From: Lactococcus garvieae subsp. garvieae
GTDB taxonomy: Bacteria; Bacillota; Bacilli; Lactobacillales; Streptococcaceae
DNA length: 64,000 bases
Direction of reading: 5' to 3'
Assembly (NCBI RefSeq): GCF_029024465.1
Contig: NZ_CP118950.1
Location: 124,001-188,000, forward strand
Shown here: piece by piece, positions 9,570-18,580 of the stretch
Position numbering within the stretch: the stretch's first letter is position 1
Layout: each line of letters begins with the position of its first letter
The notes under the pieces: generated by a model
What the model saw: only the letters and a program-made list of their open reading frames with translations
What the model was told of the DNA's origin: nothing
The model's database searches: none
Made by a program: the position numbers and the translations under genes

Positions 9570-11024
9570 TTATTTTTGTCCATACCAAGCAATACCTTCA
9601 TACTTCCAACCTCGTGTAACGAGTACGCTCTTCTCATATGAATCCATTGTGATGAAGTGTGCCCCTACACCTGCTGCAGGATTGTAGAGTCGATAAGCTG
9701 GTGTTGCTGAGCTACTGTCTGAATAGAAGGCCACCCCTTCTCTTCGCCAGCCATGTTTAGAGGTTAATACACTTACTTCGTAAGCATCTTTTGTATAAAG
9801 ATGTTCTCCTGAACGTGGATCATAAACGCGGTAGACGGGGACGCTAGAACTCTTCGGTGCTTTCCAAGCTACGCCCTCATATTTCCAGTCTTTAGATAAT
9901 TGTGGGAGTCGATCTTTTTCATTCGCATCTTTTGTATATAAATGCTCCAAATTACGATTGTTATACAGGCGATAAATATTTGTATACCCTGAAGGTGCAG
10001 GTGGATTAACAGGAGCAAAAATATTTGCATAATCAATACTAACATCTAAAGGACTACGTCTACTGAAGTTTGTAAAGTACATTTGACTTGTATATTGCCA
10101 CGAACCAAATTGTGTGTTTTGAAGATTAGAAGCACTTGGTTTTCCATATAGATACTGAGCGATCCACATGTTTTTTGCCCCCAACTTACTTGGCTCCATT
10201 TGGCCGACGCCATCCACTGCCCAAGCTTTTGAAGCATAATGACGTGTATTTACAAACCCTTGCTTTTTAAGTTGATCTGCAAAGTTTTGTGATGCAACTG
10301 TCCAATCCCAGTAAGGCATAGTTCCCACACTATCTTTTGGAACATATTCTGCGTCGTTAATCATGACAGTACCTGTCGTAAGGCCATATTGTTTAGCAAC
10401 ATTTGCAAAGAAATTCGCTTCTGCTCGTGCAGTATTGTTTACAGTTGCTTGAGCCGTTTTACCTGACTCTGAGAAGTGTGAAAAGTGGTAAACAGCAACA
10501 GTGAGTCCCGCATTTTTAGCCATTTGAATTTGGGCTTTAGCTGCGGGGTTAATATAAGTTGTGCTTTCCGTCAGTTTAACAATCACTGTCTTAACACCTT
10601 GTGCTTTAAGTTGATTGAAATCACTTTGTGTCATCCAATCTTGCCAAGAAGCAATGTCGACAGCATCTTTTCGTGGTAGACTTGTATCATTGGATACCAG
10701 GTCAGAGGGGGCATTTCTTAAACTGGCTTGGGCTGTCTCTGCATCGTCGGCAATGGCACGACGCACTCTGCTGGAAACTTTTGGAGTCTCAGTATTTTCT
10801 TGGATGTCTTCCTTTACTGTCTGCCCTTCTTCATCGATAGGCGCTAAGTTTCCTTGAGCATCAATAGGAGCGGTCATTGGATTTTCTTCGGTTTGTACTT
10901 CAGCGTAATACCCCATCGGGTGATTGTCCACGGGTACTTCAGCAGTATCTGCTTGTGCTGCATGAGCAGCAAGCGCGATGAAACATAAACCCGTAAATAC
11001 GGCTGCTTTTCTTAAATTAATCAT
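9570..11024 (-). CDS. secreted GH25 muramidase with C-terminal DUF5648-type repeats
   Basis: 484 aa. A signal peptide (about residues 1-25, cleavage near AQA-DT) precedes a low-complexity acidic linker to about residue 115. A GH25 lysozyme domain follows (DIASWQDW start, VIVKLTEST, the MINDAEY acidic pair, the IAQYLYG and WQYTS segments). The C-terminus holds three tandem repeats of about 45 aa with YRLYN/YRVYDPRSGEHLYTKDAYE motifs, as in DUF5648 cell-surface modules. It should cleave peptidoglycan glycan strands outside the cell. An extended -10 (TGTTAAAAT on the minus strand) lies upstream. Confidence 0.88.
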   Translation of the reverse strand: MINLRKAAVFTGLCFIALAAHAAQADTAEVPVDNHPMGYYAEVQTEENPMTAPIDAQGNLAPIDEEGQTVKEDIQENTETPKVSSRVRRAIADDAETAQASLRNAPSDLVSNDTSLPRKDAVDIASWQDWMTQSDFNQLKAQGVKTVIVKLTESTTYINPAAKAQIQMAKNAGLTVAVYHFSHFSESGKTAQATVNNTARAEANFFANVAKQYGLTTGTVMINDAEYVPKDSVGTMPYWDWTVASQNFADQLKKQGFVNTRHYASKAWAVDGVGQMEPSKLGAKNMWIAQYLYGKPSASNLQNTQFGSWQYTSQMYFTNFSRRSPLDVSIDYANIFAPVNPPAPSGYTNIYRLYNNRNLEHLYTKDANEKDRLPQLSKDWKYEGVAWKAPKSSSVPVYRVYDPRSGEHLYTKDAYEVSVLTSKHGWRREGVAFYSDSSSATPAYRLYNPAAGVGAHFITMDSYEKSVLVTRGWKYEGIAWYGQK

Positions 11025-11090
11025 TATTTCCTCATTACTATTTCTTTAGTTATATATCTTTTATTTTAACAAAAACCTTAACTCAATTAA

Positions 11091-12674
<1,584 letters not shown>

Positions 12675-12675
12675 G

Positions 12676-12704
12676 CGAAAGGCAGAGAGTATCTGCTTTT
12701 TTAT
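12676..12704 (+). terminator. guaB terminator
   Basis: The arms AGGCAGA and TCTGCTT with a five-nt loop are followed by a T-run. Confidence 0.85.
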
Positions 12705-12716
12705 TTACATATCGAG

Positions 12717-12745
12717 TTGACAAACCTGTAGCCATTTGATAGAAT
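12717..12745 (+). promoter_or_regulatory. rpsU promoter
   Basis: A perfect TTGACA at 12717-12722 and TAGAAT at 12740-12745 with a 17-nt spacer, about 50 nt before rpsU. Confidence 0.85.
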
Positions 12746-12796
12746 GTTAGGAGTGCTCTTTAAGAGTAAATACGAAAATGAAATGGGGTGAAATCA

Positions 12797-12973
12797 ATGT
12801 CAAAAACTATCGTTCGTAAAAATGAATCGCTTGACGACGCTCTCCGCCGTTTCAAACGTTCAGTAACAAAAGCTGGAACTCTTCAAGAGCTCCGCAAACG
12901 TGAACACTACGAAAAACCTTCTGTAAAAGCTAAACGTAAATCAGAAGCTGCACGTAAACGTAAAAAATTCTAA
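12797..12973 (+). CDS. rpsU: 30S ribosomal protein S21
   Basis: 58 aa, very basic, with the S21 signature [12 protein letters not shown] near the N-terminus and a lysine/arginine-rich tail. ATG 12797 fits family length; the upstream ATG 12788 would only add three residues. It has its own promoter and terminator and is not linked to dnaG/rpoD here. Confidence 0.96.
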   Translation: MSKTIVRKNESLDDALRRFKRSVTKAGTLQELRKREHYEKPSVKAKRKSEAARKRKKF

Positions 12974-12985
12974 TTGAAAATTTTG

Positions 12986-13013
12986 AACCTGCCTTTGGGC
13001 AGGTTTTTTTATT
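12986..13013 (+). terminator. rpsU terminator
   Basis: The arms ACCTGCC and GGGCAGGT with a three-nt loop are followed by seven T. Confidence 0.9.
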
Positions 13014-13169
13014 TTTTTTTATTGCTCTTGCCTTTATTATGCTCGTCGGAAGGACATTAAGTAAGAAACGGTGCTTATTGTACATTTTCTGCTCATTTTT
13101 TTCAAAAAAATTGTGAAAACTTGCTAACTTTATCGTGTTAATAAGTAAGCTGAGTCAAGGAGGTCAATG

Positions 13170-14114
13170 ATGATACAGGTTTTGGCAAAAAAACTTTTAC
13201 AAAAAGCAGTAGATCAGATGGTGCATGATCTTTATTTCGTAGCATTAGAAGGAAAGTATTCTCTCTATTTTCGTACAGCAACAGAAAGGAGGTTTGAAAG
13301 AGAACTCGATTTTGAACAAGGGCAAGCACTGATTGCTCATATGAAATTTTTATCTGGTATGAATCTAGGAGAAAGTAGGCGGGTACAGTTGGGGGCTTGC
13401 ACTTATGTTTTAGATAAAGGTGAGCAGCGTTTACGTTTATCTACAGTCGGTGATTTTCATGGTCAAGAAAGCTTGGTTATCCGACTTCTGCATCATCAAC
13501 AAAGCCAACTTCATTTTTGGAATTCAGAGATTTTTAAATCTTTTATTGGTGGGAGAGGGCTTTACCTGTTTTCCGGTCCCGTAGGCTCAGGTAAGACCAG
13601 CCTCATGTACAAGTTTGCAAGGGAGCATTTTAAAAATCAACAAGTTATTTGTATAGAAGATCCCGTGGAGTTAGTGGAAACTGAGTTTTTACAACTTCAA
13701 GTCAATAAAGTAATAGGGAATGATTACGATGCTTTGATTAAGCTCTCTCTTCGCCACAGGCCTGATTTACTCATTGTTGGTGAAATTAGGGACAGTCAGA
13801 CGGCAAAAGCTGTTCTCCGCGCAAGTTTGACGGGATATACAGTGTTTTCTACTGTTCATGCGCGCTCAATATCGGGTGTAATTGCACGGCTGAAGGAACT
13901 GGGGTTAACTGATTGGGAGCTACAATCCAGCCTTCAGCGGGTGATTTATCAGCGCTTAATTGCAGGAAAGGGGTTGCTTGTTTATGAAAAAGAAAAGTTT
14001 GAAGAATGGCAACCAGATGAATGGAACGGCCAGATTGATCAGTTGGTTGCAGATGGATTTATCTCAGCTGTTACAGCTGCGCGCGAAAAAATTGAGTTTA
14101 GCGAAGCAGATTAA
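13170..14114 (+). CDS. comGA: competence pseudopilus assembly ATPase ComGA
   Basis: 314 aa from ATG 13170; the adjacent ATG 13167 is only 3 nt from AAGGAGG. It is a PilB/GspE-type secretion ATPase: Walker A GPVGSGKTS (about residue 139), Asp box IEDPVE and Walker B DLLIVGEIRDSQTA. It powers assembly of the DNA-uptake pilus on the cytoplasmic face. First gene of comGA-G. A sequence before it (TATCGTGTTA) is only weakly like a ComX box. Confidence 0.94.
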   Translation: MIQVLAKKLLQKAVDQMVHDLYFVALEGKYSLYFRTATERRFERELDFEQGQALIAHMKFLSGMNLGESRRVQLGACTYVLDKGEQRLRLSTVGDFHGQESLVIRLLHHQQSQLHFWNSEIFKSFIGGRGLYLFSGPVGSGKTSLMYKFAREHFKNQQVICIEDPVELVETEFLQLQVNKVIGNDYDALIKLSLRHRPDLLIVGEIRDSQTAKAVLRASLTGYTVFSTVHARSISGVIARLKELGLTDWELQSSLQRVIYQRLIAGKGLLVYEKEKFEEWQPDEWNGQIDQLVADGFISAVTAAREKIEFSEAD

Positions 14115-15072
14115 GCTTATTCAACTTATGAATAATCTTTTCAAAAGTGGCTTTCACCTTTCTGAAATTATTGATTTTCTTGAAAGGTCGGGTCTCACGG
14201 AAGCATACTTTATTTCCAAAATGCGTGAAGGTTTACTCAACGGGCAAAGTTTCTCTGGTATTTTAGCGAAGCTCAAATTTAATGAGGATATTGTGACTCA
14301 AGTCTCTTTGGCCGAGTCTCACGGGAATGTTGAGTATACTTTAGGGTTGATTGAAGAAAAACTGAGACGCGTTTTGAACATTCGAAAAAAGCTCATCCAA
14401 GTTGCCACATACCCGCTCGTTCTTCTGGCATTTCTAATCTTTATCATGCTAGGGTTGAAAAATTATTTACTGCCTCAACTGGACGAAAACAGAGGATTAG
14501 CAACTTATGTTATACAGAATCTTCCGACCCTCTTTTTAGGGTGCCTCTTCAGTTTGCTTGTTTTCTTTTATCTGGGCAGATACTATTGGAAGAAAAAAAC
14601 TGCTTTAGAAGCGATGAGGCTAATGGTCAAAATACCTTTTGTTGGCCGTTTTGTCCAGCTTTATTTGACAGCTTATTTTTCAAGAGAATGGGGAAACTTA
14701 ATTGCCCAAGCAGTTGATTTACGTCAGATTTGCTTTATTATGCAAGAACAAAAAAGTCGAATCTTCAAAGAATTTGGTTTTGAGCTCCTTCAAATATTAG
14801 ATAGGGGTCAGAAGTTTGAAGATGCCCTTCGACTTTACCCCATATTTACCAAGGAGTTGGCATTAATTGTGGAATATGGTGAACTAAAGTCTAAGCTGGG
14901 GAAAGAGTTAATGGTTTTTTCTGAAGAAAGCTGGTCGCTCTTTTTTGAAAGAGTTGAAAGAGCAATGCAACTTATCCAGCCTATCGTTTTCTTGCTCGTG
15001 GCGCTGTTGATTATTTTAATTTATGCTGCAATGTTACTTCCTATATATGGCAATATGGGAAACTTGATTTGA
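14053..15072 (+). CDS. comGB: competence pilus inner-membrane platform protein ComGB
   Basis: About 339 aa with the GspF/PilC fold: two T2SS-F domains and three membrane segments (near residues 115-135, 150-170 and at the C-terminus). It overlaps comGA by 62 nt. The start is uncertain: ATG 14053 gives the usual N-terminus, and longer in-frame starts exist at 14017 and 13960. Confidence 0.88.
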   Translation: MDLSQLLQLRAKKLSLAKQIKLIQLMNNLFKSGFHLSEIIDFLERSGLTEAYFISKMREGLLNGQSFSGILAKLKFNEDIVTQVSLAESHGNVEYTLGLIEEKLRRVLNIRKKLIQVATYPLVLLAFLIFIMLGLKNYLLPQLDENRGLATYVIQNLPTLFLGCLFSLLVFFYLGRYYWKKKTALEAMRLMVKIPFVGRFVQLYLTAYFSREWGNLIAQAVDLRQICFIMQEQKSRIFKEFGFELLQILDRGQKFEDALRLYPIFTKELALIVEYGELKSKLGKELMVFSEESWSLFFERVERAMQLIQPIVFLLVALLIILIYAAMLLPIYGNMGNLI

Positions 15073-15090
15073 AAGAATATGGAGGAAGGA

Positions 15091-15396
15091 ATGGAAAAAA
15101 AGAGGTTCAAAGCTTTTACTTTGATTGAAATGCTTGTCGTCTTACTTATTATTAGTGTCTTACTTTTATTGTTTGTCCCAAATTTGTCTAAAGAAAAGAA
15201 GAATATCCAAAATACGGGTCAAACAGCGGTTGTTAAAGTTGTCGAAGGTCAAGCCGAACTTTATCAGCTTGATAAACAGGATAGTCCTAGCTTAGGGAAA
15301 CTTGTCTCTGGTGGGTTAATTACACAGAAACAAGCCGATAGCTACAATGATTATTATACTAAGAACCCAAATGAAAAACGTAATGTACCGAATTAA
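15091..15396 (+). CDS. comGC: major competence pseudopilin ComGC
   Basis: 101 aa. A class III prepilin signal: a basic leader KKRFKA, then FTLIEMLVVLLIISVLLLLFVP, with the cleavage site between A and F and Glu5 present. It is the main pilus subunit after cleavage by ComC, which is not in the window. ATG 15091 follows GGAGGA at 15081-15086; the ATG at 15079 overlaps that site. Confidence 0.93.
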   Translation: MEKKRFKAFTLIEMLVVLLIISVLLLLFVPNLSKEKKNIQNTGQTAVVKVVEGQAELYQLDKQDSPSLGKLVSGGLITQKQADSYNDYYTKNPNEKRNVPN

Positions 15397-15745
15397 AGCC
15401 TTGACTTTACTGGAGAGTTTACTCGTTCTTTTCCTATGCTCTTTTGTTCTTTTTCTATTTTCAGGTTCGGTCAAACAAAGTGTGAGGATAGCACGCGCAG
15501 AGATTTTTATTTTACAATTTGAACGTCTTTATAAGGATACTCAACGCATGGCGGGACTAAAGGGACAGCAACAGACGTTGAGTGCGAGTAATGGTGCACT
15601 CTATAGCCAAGAGGAAATGGTGAAGGTCCCAGAGGAGGCTGAAATAAATGATTTCTCTATTACTTTTGATCAAAAATCAGGCAATTCGAGCCTACAAAAA
15701 ATCACAATATTTCTTCCCTATCAGAAAAAAACAATCTCTTATTAA
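15371..15745 (+). CDS. comGD: minor competence pseudopilin ComGD
   Basis: About 124 aa, overlapping comGC by 26 nt. The prepilin signal reads YRIKA then LTLLESLLVLFLCSFVLF, Glu5 conserved. Start ATG 15371 (ATG 15383 also possible). A minor pilin that primes pilus assembly. Confidence 0.85.
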   Translation: MKNVMYRIKALTLLESLLVLFLCSFVLFLFSGSVKQSVRIARAEIFILQFERLYKDTQRMAGLKGQQQTLSASNGALYSQEEMVKVPEEAEINDFSITFDQKSGNSSLQKITIFLPYQKKTISY

Positions 15746-15752
15746 TTGGAGA

Positions 15753-16472
15753 TTGGAAGCGGAAAATATAAGAAAAGAATCACTTGAAGCTTATCTTCTA
15801 TTAGAGAGCTTAATTGCTATGAGTCTGCTTGTTTTTTTCGTCACGGTTGTTTTAGAACAAGTTATTCAGGTTAAGAAACAGACAGCGATGGAAAATAGAG
15901 AGATTGAGGCTTTAAATGTCGCACATATGGCAGTAGATACGGGGAAAAAATATTTGAAATTAAATGGTGTGGAGATTTCGATTGAGGAAACTTCGACGCA
16001 AATGACTATCCGTGAGTCAGGAGAGGTATTGATTGTTCTTGAAAAAAATAAAGTTACAGCCTTTACACTTTTGGAATCACTCCTTGCTTTACTCGTGTTA
16101 GTGGGCACTTTTTCTCTTTTTCTAGGTATGACTAAAATGTTTCATGAGGAAGTGAAACGTGCTACAACAGACCATACCCAAGACTGGCAACTTTTTTGTA
16201 GTCTACTGAGAAGTGAACTTGAGGGAGCAAGTTTAGATAAGGTAGAAAATAACTATCTTTATGTACGCAAACATGTTAACCTAAGGTTTGGCCTTTCCTC
16301 TCAAGGGGATTTTCGAAAAACTAACGCGAATGGACGAGGCTATCAGCCCATGATTCATCATTTAAAAAATGCAAAAATCAGCCAAGAGGGAGAGCAGATA
16401 AAAATTATCTTGACTTTTGAAAAAGGAGGAGACCGCACATTTCTTTACACGTTCCCAGAGAAAGAAAGTTAA
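15753..16472 (+). CDS. comGE: minor pseudopilin ComGE, in frame and without a stop before comGF
   Basis: The ComGE part (to about 16028) has the prepilin-like segment SLEAYLLLESLIAMSLLVFFVT and a short globular tail. No stop codon separates it from comGF, so the frame runs on to 16472. The start is uncertain: TTG 15753 lies just after the comGD stop with GGAG crowded next to it, and ATA 15768 is an alternative. A read-through product would carry a second prepilin signal in the middle. Confidence 0.65.
   Translation: MEAENIRKESLEAYLLLESLIAMSLLVFFVTVVLEQVIQVKKQTAMENREIEALNVAHMAVDTGKKYLKLNGVEISIEETSTQMTIRESGEVLIVLEKNKVTAFTLLESLLALLVLVGTFSLFLGMTKMFHEEVKRATTDHTQDWQLFCSLLRSELEGASLDKVENNYLYVRKHVNLRFGLSSQGDFRKTNANGRGYQPMIHHLKNAKISQEGEQIKIILTFEKGGDRTFLYTFPEKES
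16029..16472 (+). CDS. comGF: minor pseudopilin ComGF, nested in-frame start
   Basis: About 147 aa if it starts at TTG 16029, 5 nt after an AGGAG ribosome binding site (16019-16023). That gives an 11-aa basic leader ending in VTA, then FTLLESLLALLVLVGTFSLF, a proper class III signal with Glu5. The tail carries DWQLFCSLLRSELEG, typical of ComGF. It is in the same frame as the ComGE sequence upstream. Confidence 0.72.
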   Translation: MIVLEKNKVTAFTLLESLLALLVLVGTFSLFLGMTKMFHEEVKRATTDHTQDWQLFCSLLRSELEGASLDKVENNYLYVRKHVNLRFGLSSQGDFRKTNANGRGYQPMIHHLKNAKISQEGEQIKIILTFEKGGDRTFLYTFPEKES

Positions 16473-16642
16473 GAGGCAGTATTTTACTCTACACATTGGT
16501 CATTTCTCTTCTTTTCAGCTTGCTTTTACAATATTATTTGCAAGGGGCCATTAATGCTAGAAAACAACGTTTATTACAAAGAGAACAACTCCAAATGCAG
16601 TTAAGAGAGAAGATCATAGAGCGTGAAAAACACATCAAATAA
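16439..16642 (+). CDS. comGG: minor pseudopilin ComGG with apparent ATT start
   Basis: A frame open from 16421 to 16642 encodes RGSILLYTLVISLLFSLLLQ, the ComGG-type membrane segment, and a charged tail (67 aa). After the upstream in-frame stop at 16418-16420 there is no ATG, GTG or TTG before the membrane segment. ATT 16439 sits 9 nt after a GGAGG site (16425-16429) and is the best start. It overlaps comGF by 34 nt. It could instead be a decayed gene. Confidence 0.55.
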   Translation: MSLHVPRERKLRGSILLYTLVISLLFSLLLQYYLQGAINARKQRLLQREQLQMQLREKIIEREKHIK

Positions 16643-16650
16643 AAAAATAG

Positions 16651-16698
16651 TTAACTGGTAGTTAACCAGTTGACTTTATTCTGGATTTATATTATACT
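16651..16698 (+). promoter_or_regulatory. zinc-regulated promoter of zitS with ZitR/AdcR operators
   Basis: TTGACT (16670-16675) and TATACT (16693-16698) have a 17-nt spacer. TTAACCAGTTGA (16662-16673) overlaps the -35 and matches the AdcR consensus TTAACYRGTTAA at 11 of 12 positions; a weaker copy, TTAACTGGTAGT, abuts at 16651-16662. Zinc-loaded ZitR should block this promoter. The -10 ends 6 nt before the zitS ATG, so the mRNA is probably leaderless. Confidence 0.85.
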
Positions 16699-16704
16699 AG
16701 CTCT

Positions 16705-17550
16705 ATGAAAAAATATACCCTTCTCTTACTTATCCCAGTCTTGCTCTTATTGACAGCTTGTCAAAAAACAGCAAGTGATAAACCGCAAATTGTGACAACA
16801 TTTGAGCCGATGTATGAGTTTACGAAAGCTGTCGTTGGTGATAAAGTTGACATTATTAATATCGTTCCCGCCAATCAAGAAGCACATGATTTTGAGCCAA
16901 GTGCAAAAGACATGACTACTTTGACAAATGCAGATGCCATTATTTATAATTCAAAATACCTTGAAAAATGGGCCCCTTCTGTAAAAAATAAAGGTATTAA
17001 AATAGAAGCAAGTACCCCTGTAGAAAAAATTGGGGATGACCCGCATACATGGGTAAGCCCTAAGGCAGCCCTACTCGAAGTCCGCTATATCGCAGATGAA
17101 TTATCAAAAAAATTCCCTGAATACAAGGATGATTTCACTAAAAATGCTGACGAGTATATTGGGAAATTGAAAAAAATAGATCAAGATTTTGATCAATTAA
17201 AAAATGCTAAGAATAAAACATTTATCACACAGCACGAAGCTTTTGGCTATCTGGGACGTGATTATGGTTTGACAACGATTGCTATTACAGGTCTCGATCC
17301 TGAAGCAGAACCTTCAAGTGCAACATTGATTAAACTAAAAAATGAGATGCAAAAAGCAAATTTAAATACTGTTTATTTTGAAGATAACTCGAGCAGTAAG
17401 CTGTCAGAGACTTTAGCCAAGGAAGCAGGAGCTAAGCTGTTGGTGATTAACCCTGTTGAGGGCTTGACCGATGAACAAAAAAAATCAGGTGAAAATTACC
17501 TGACAATTATGGAAGAAAACCTAAAATCACTGAAAGAAACAATTAAATAA
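16705..17550 (+). CDS. zitS: zinc-binding lipoprotein of a ZnuA/AdcA-type ABC importer
   Basis: 281 aa. Lipoprotein signal with lipobox LLTAC (Cys19). Cluster A-I metal-binding fold with candidate ligands in QEAHDF, DPHTW, TQHEAFGY and a C-terminal acidic residue; the histidine-rich loop of many zinc binders is absent and there is no ZinT domain. It delivers zinc to the ZitP permease, whose genes are about 28 kb away. No ribosome binding site precedes the ATG. The symbol follows the lactococcal zit system and is inferred. Confidence 0.85.
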   Translation: MKKYTLLLLIPVLLLLTACQKTASDKPQIVTTFEPMYEFTKAVVGDKVDIINIVPANQEAHDFEPSAKDMTTLTNADAIIYNSKYLEKWAPSVKNKGIKIEASTPVEKIGDDPHTWVSPKAALLEVRYIADELSKKFPEYKDDFTKNADEYIGKLKKIDQDFDQLKNAKNKTFITQHEAFGYLGRDYGLTTIAITGLDPEAEPSSATLIKLKNEMQKANLNTVYFEDNSSSKLSETLAKEAGAKLLVINPVEGLTDEQKKSGENYLTIMEENLKSLKETIK

Positions 17551-17625
17551 GAATTAAGCTTATTTTAAGAAGCGTCCACTATAATAAAGACCTTCCTAAA
17601 AAAATCTTTTCATAAAACTCCTAAG

Positions 17626-17653
17626 GCCTACTTTTCTAAAGTAGGCTTTTTTT
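17626..17653. terminator. terminator between zitS and the convergent pseudouridine synthase gene
   Basis: The perfect 9-bp arms GCCTACTTT and AAAGTAGGC with a three-nt loop are followed by seven T. The hairpin overlaps the 3' end of the minus-strand gene. Confidence 0.88.
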
Positions 17654-18505
17654 GTCTTGATAAAAAGTTTGGCTAGGTGCTGTAATTTCTATTAATTCCT
17701 GTGTGAAGGGATGAATGAAATATAATTTTTCTGCATGAAGCATCATGCGCTGTTTTTTTATCGGTGTATTATAGAGCGGATCACCAATAATAGGATGTCC
17801 TTCACTGTAAAGATGGACCCGTATTTGGTGCGTGCGGCCGGTATCAAGAGTGCAGCTCACAAGCGAGTACCTGTGCCCTTTTTTGAGGACAGTCACATGT
17901 GTAATGGCTCGTTTCCCGTTTTTATTCGTGACATATTTTTTTCGATCGTGACGATCTCTTCCAATATTTTTATTAAGAGTTAAGCTTTTTTCGTTAAAAT
18001 AGCCTTGTATAACTGCCAAATAAGAACGATGGATTTTATTTTCCTCAAACATTTGACCAAGAATGGGCAGAATAAATTGGTTCTTGGCAAAGAGGACTGC
18101 TCCAGAAGTTTCCTTGTCCAAGCGATGAACGACATGTACGGGGAGGTTCAGACGAGCTGCTACGTGATTTTGTAGGGCTATTTCTTCAGGAGTATTTCCA
18201 TGAGTTTTCATACCTTCGGGTTTATTTACAATCACAAGGTGTTCATCTTCATACAGGATATCGGCAAGTTGAGGGTTGCCTGCGGGAACCTCCAGCTGCT
18301 TGAAATCCTCGTCATCAAAAATAAGGGTAACTTCGTCCTGGGGCTTTACAGATTCTTCCCAGTTTGCCAAAGTACCATTAAGAAAGACATGTTTTTTGGT
18401 TCGTAAAAGGTGTCTTTGCTTGCGTGGAATGAGCCAAGTGTGCTCCAGTAAATGCGAAACACTTTGCTTTTTAATTTTTTTTGGTAAAATTAAACTAAAT
18501 TTCAT
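17636..18505 (-). CDS. RluA-family 23S rRNA/tRNA pseudouridine synthase
   Basis: 289 aa. Catalytic HRLDKETSG near residue 127, with RTHQIRVHL and GDPLY motifs of the RluA/RluD family. An S4-like N-terminus is recognisable (LLRTKKHVFLNG). It isomerises uridine to pseudouridine in RNA; the target site cannot be told from sequence. Confidence 0.92.
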   Translation of the reverse strand: MKFSLILPKKIKKQSVSHLLEHTWLIPRKQRHLLRTKKHVFLNGTLANWEESVKPQDEVTLIFDDEDFKQLEVPAGNPQLADILYEDEHLVIVNKPEGMKTHGNTPEEIALQNHVAARLNLPVHVVHRLDKETSGAVLFAKNQFILPILGQMFEENKIHRSYLAVIQGYFNEKSLTLNKNIGRDRHDRKKYVTNKNGKRAITHVTVLKKGHRYSLVSCTLDTGRTHQIRVHLYSEGHPIIGDPLYNTPIKKQRMMLHAEKLYFIHPFTQELIEITAPSQTFYQDKKSLL

Positions 18506-18580
18506 ATAGAATATTGTAACACAAAGGCTTTTTTGTTAGAATAGGCAAAATATAGAATACAAAAGGATTTTTAAAAAATC

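Noticed and set aside
13125-13140. Possible ComX box before comGA (TATCGTGTTA)
   Set aside because: It matches TACGAATA at too few positions; radA has a perfect copy, so this one is not claimed.
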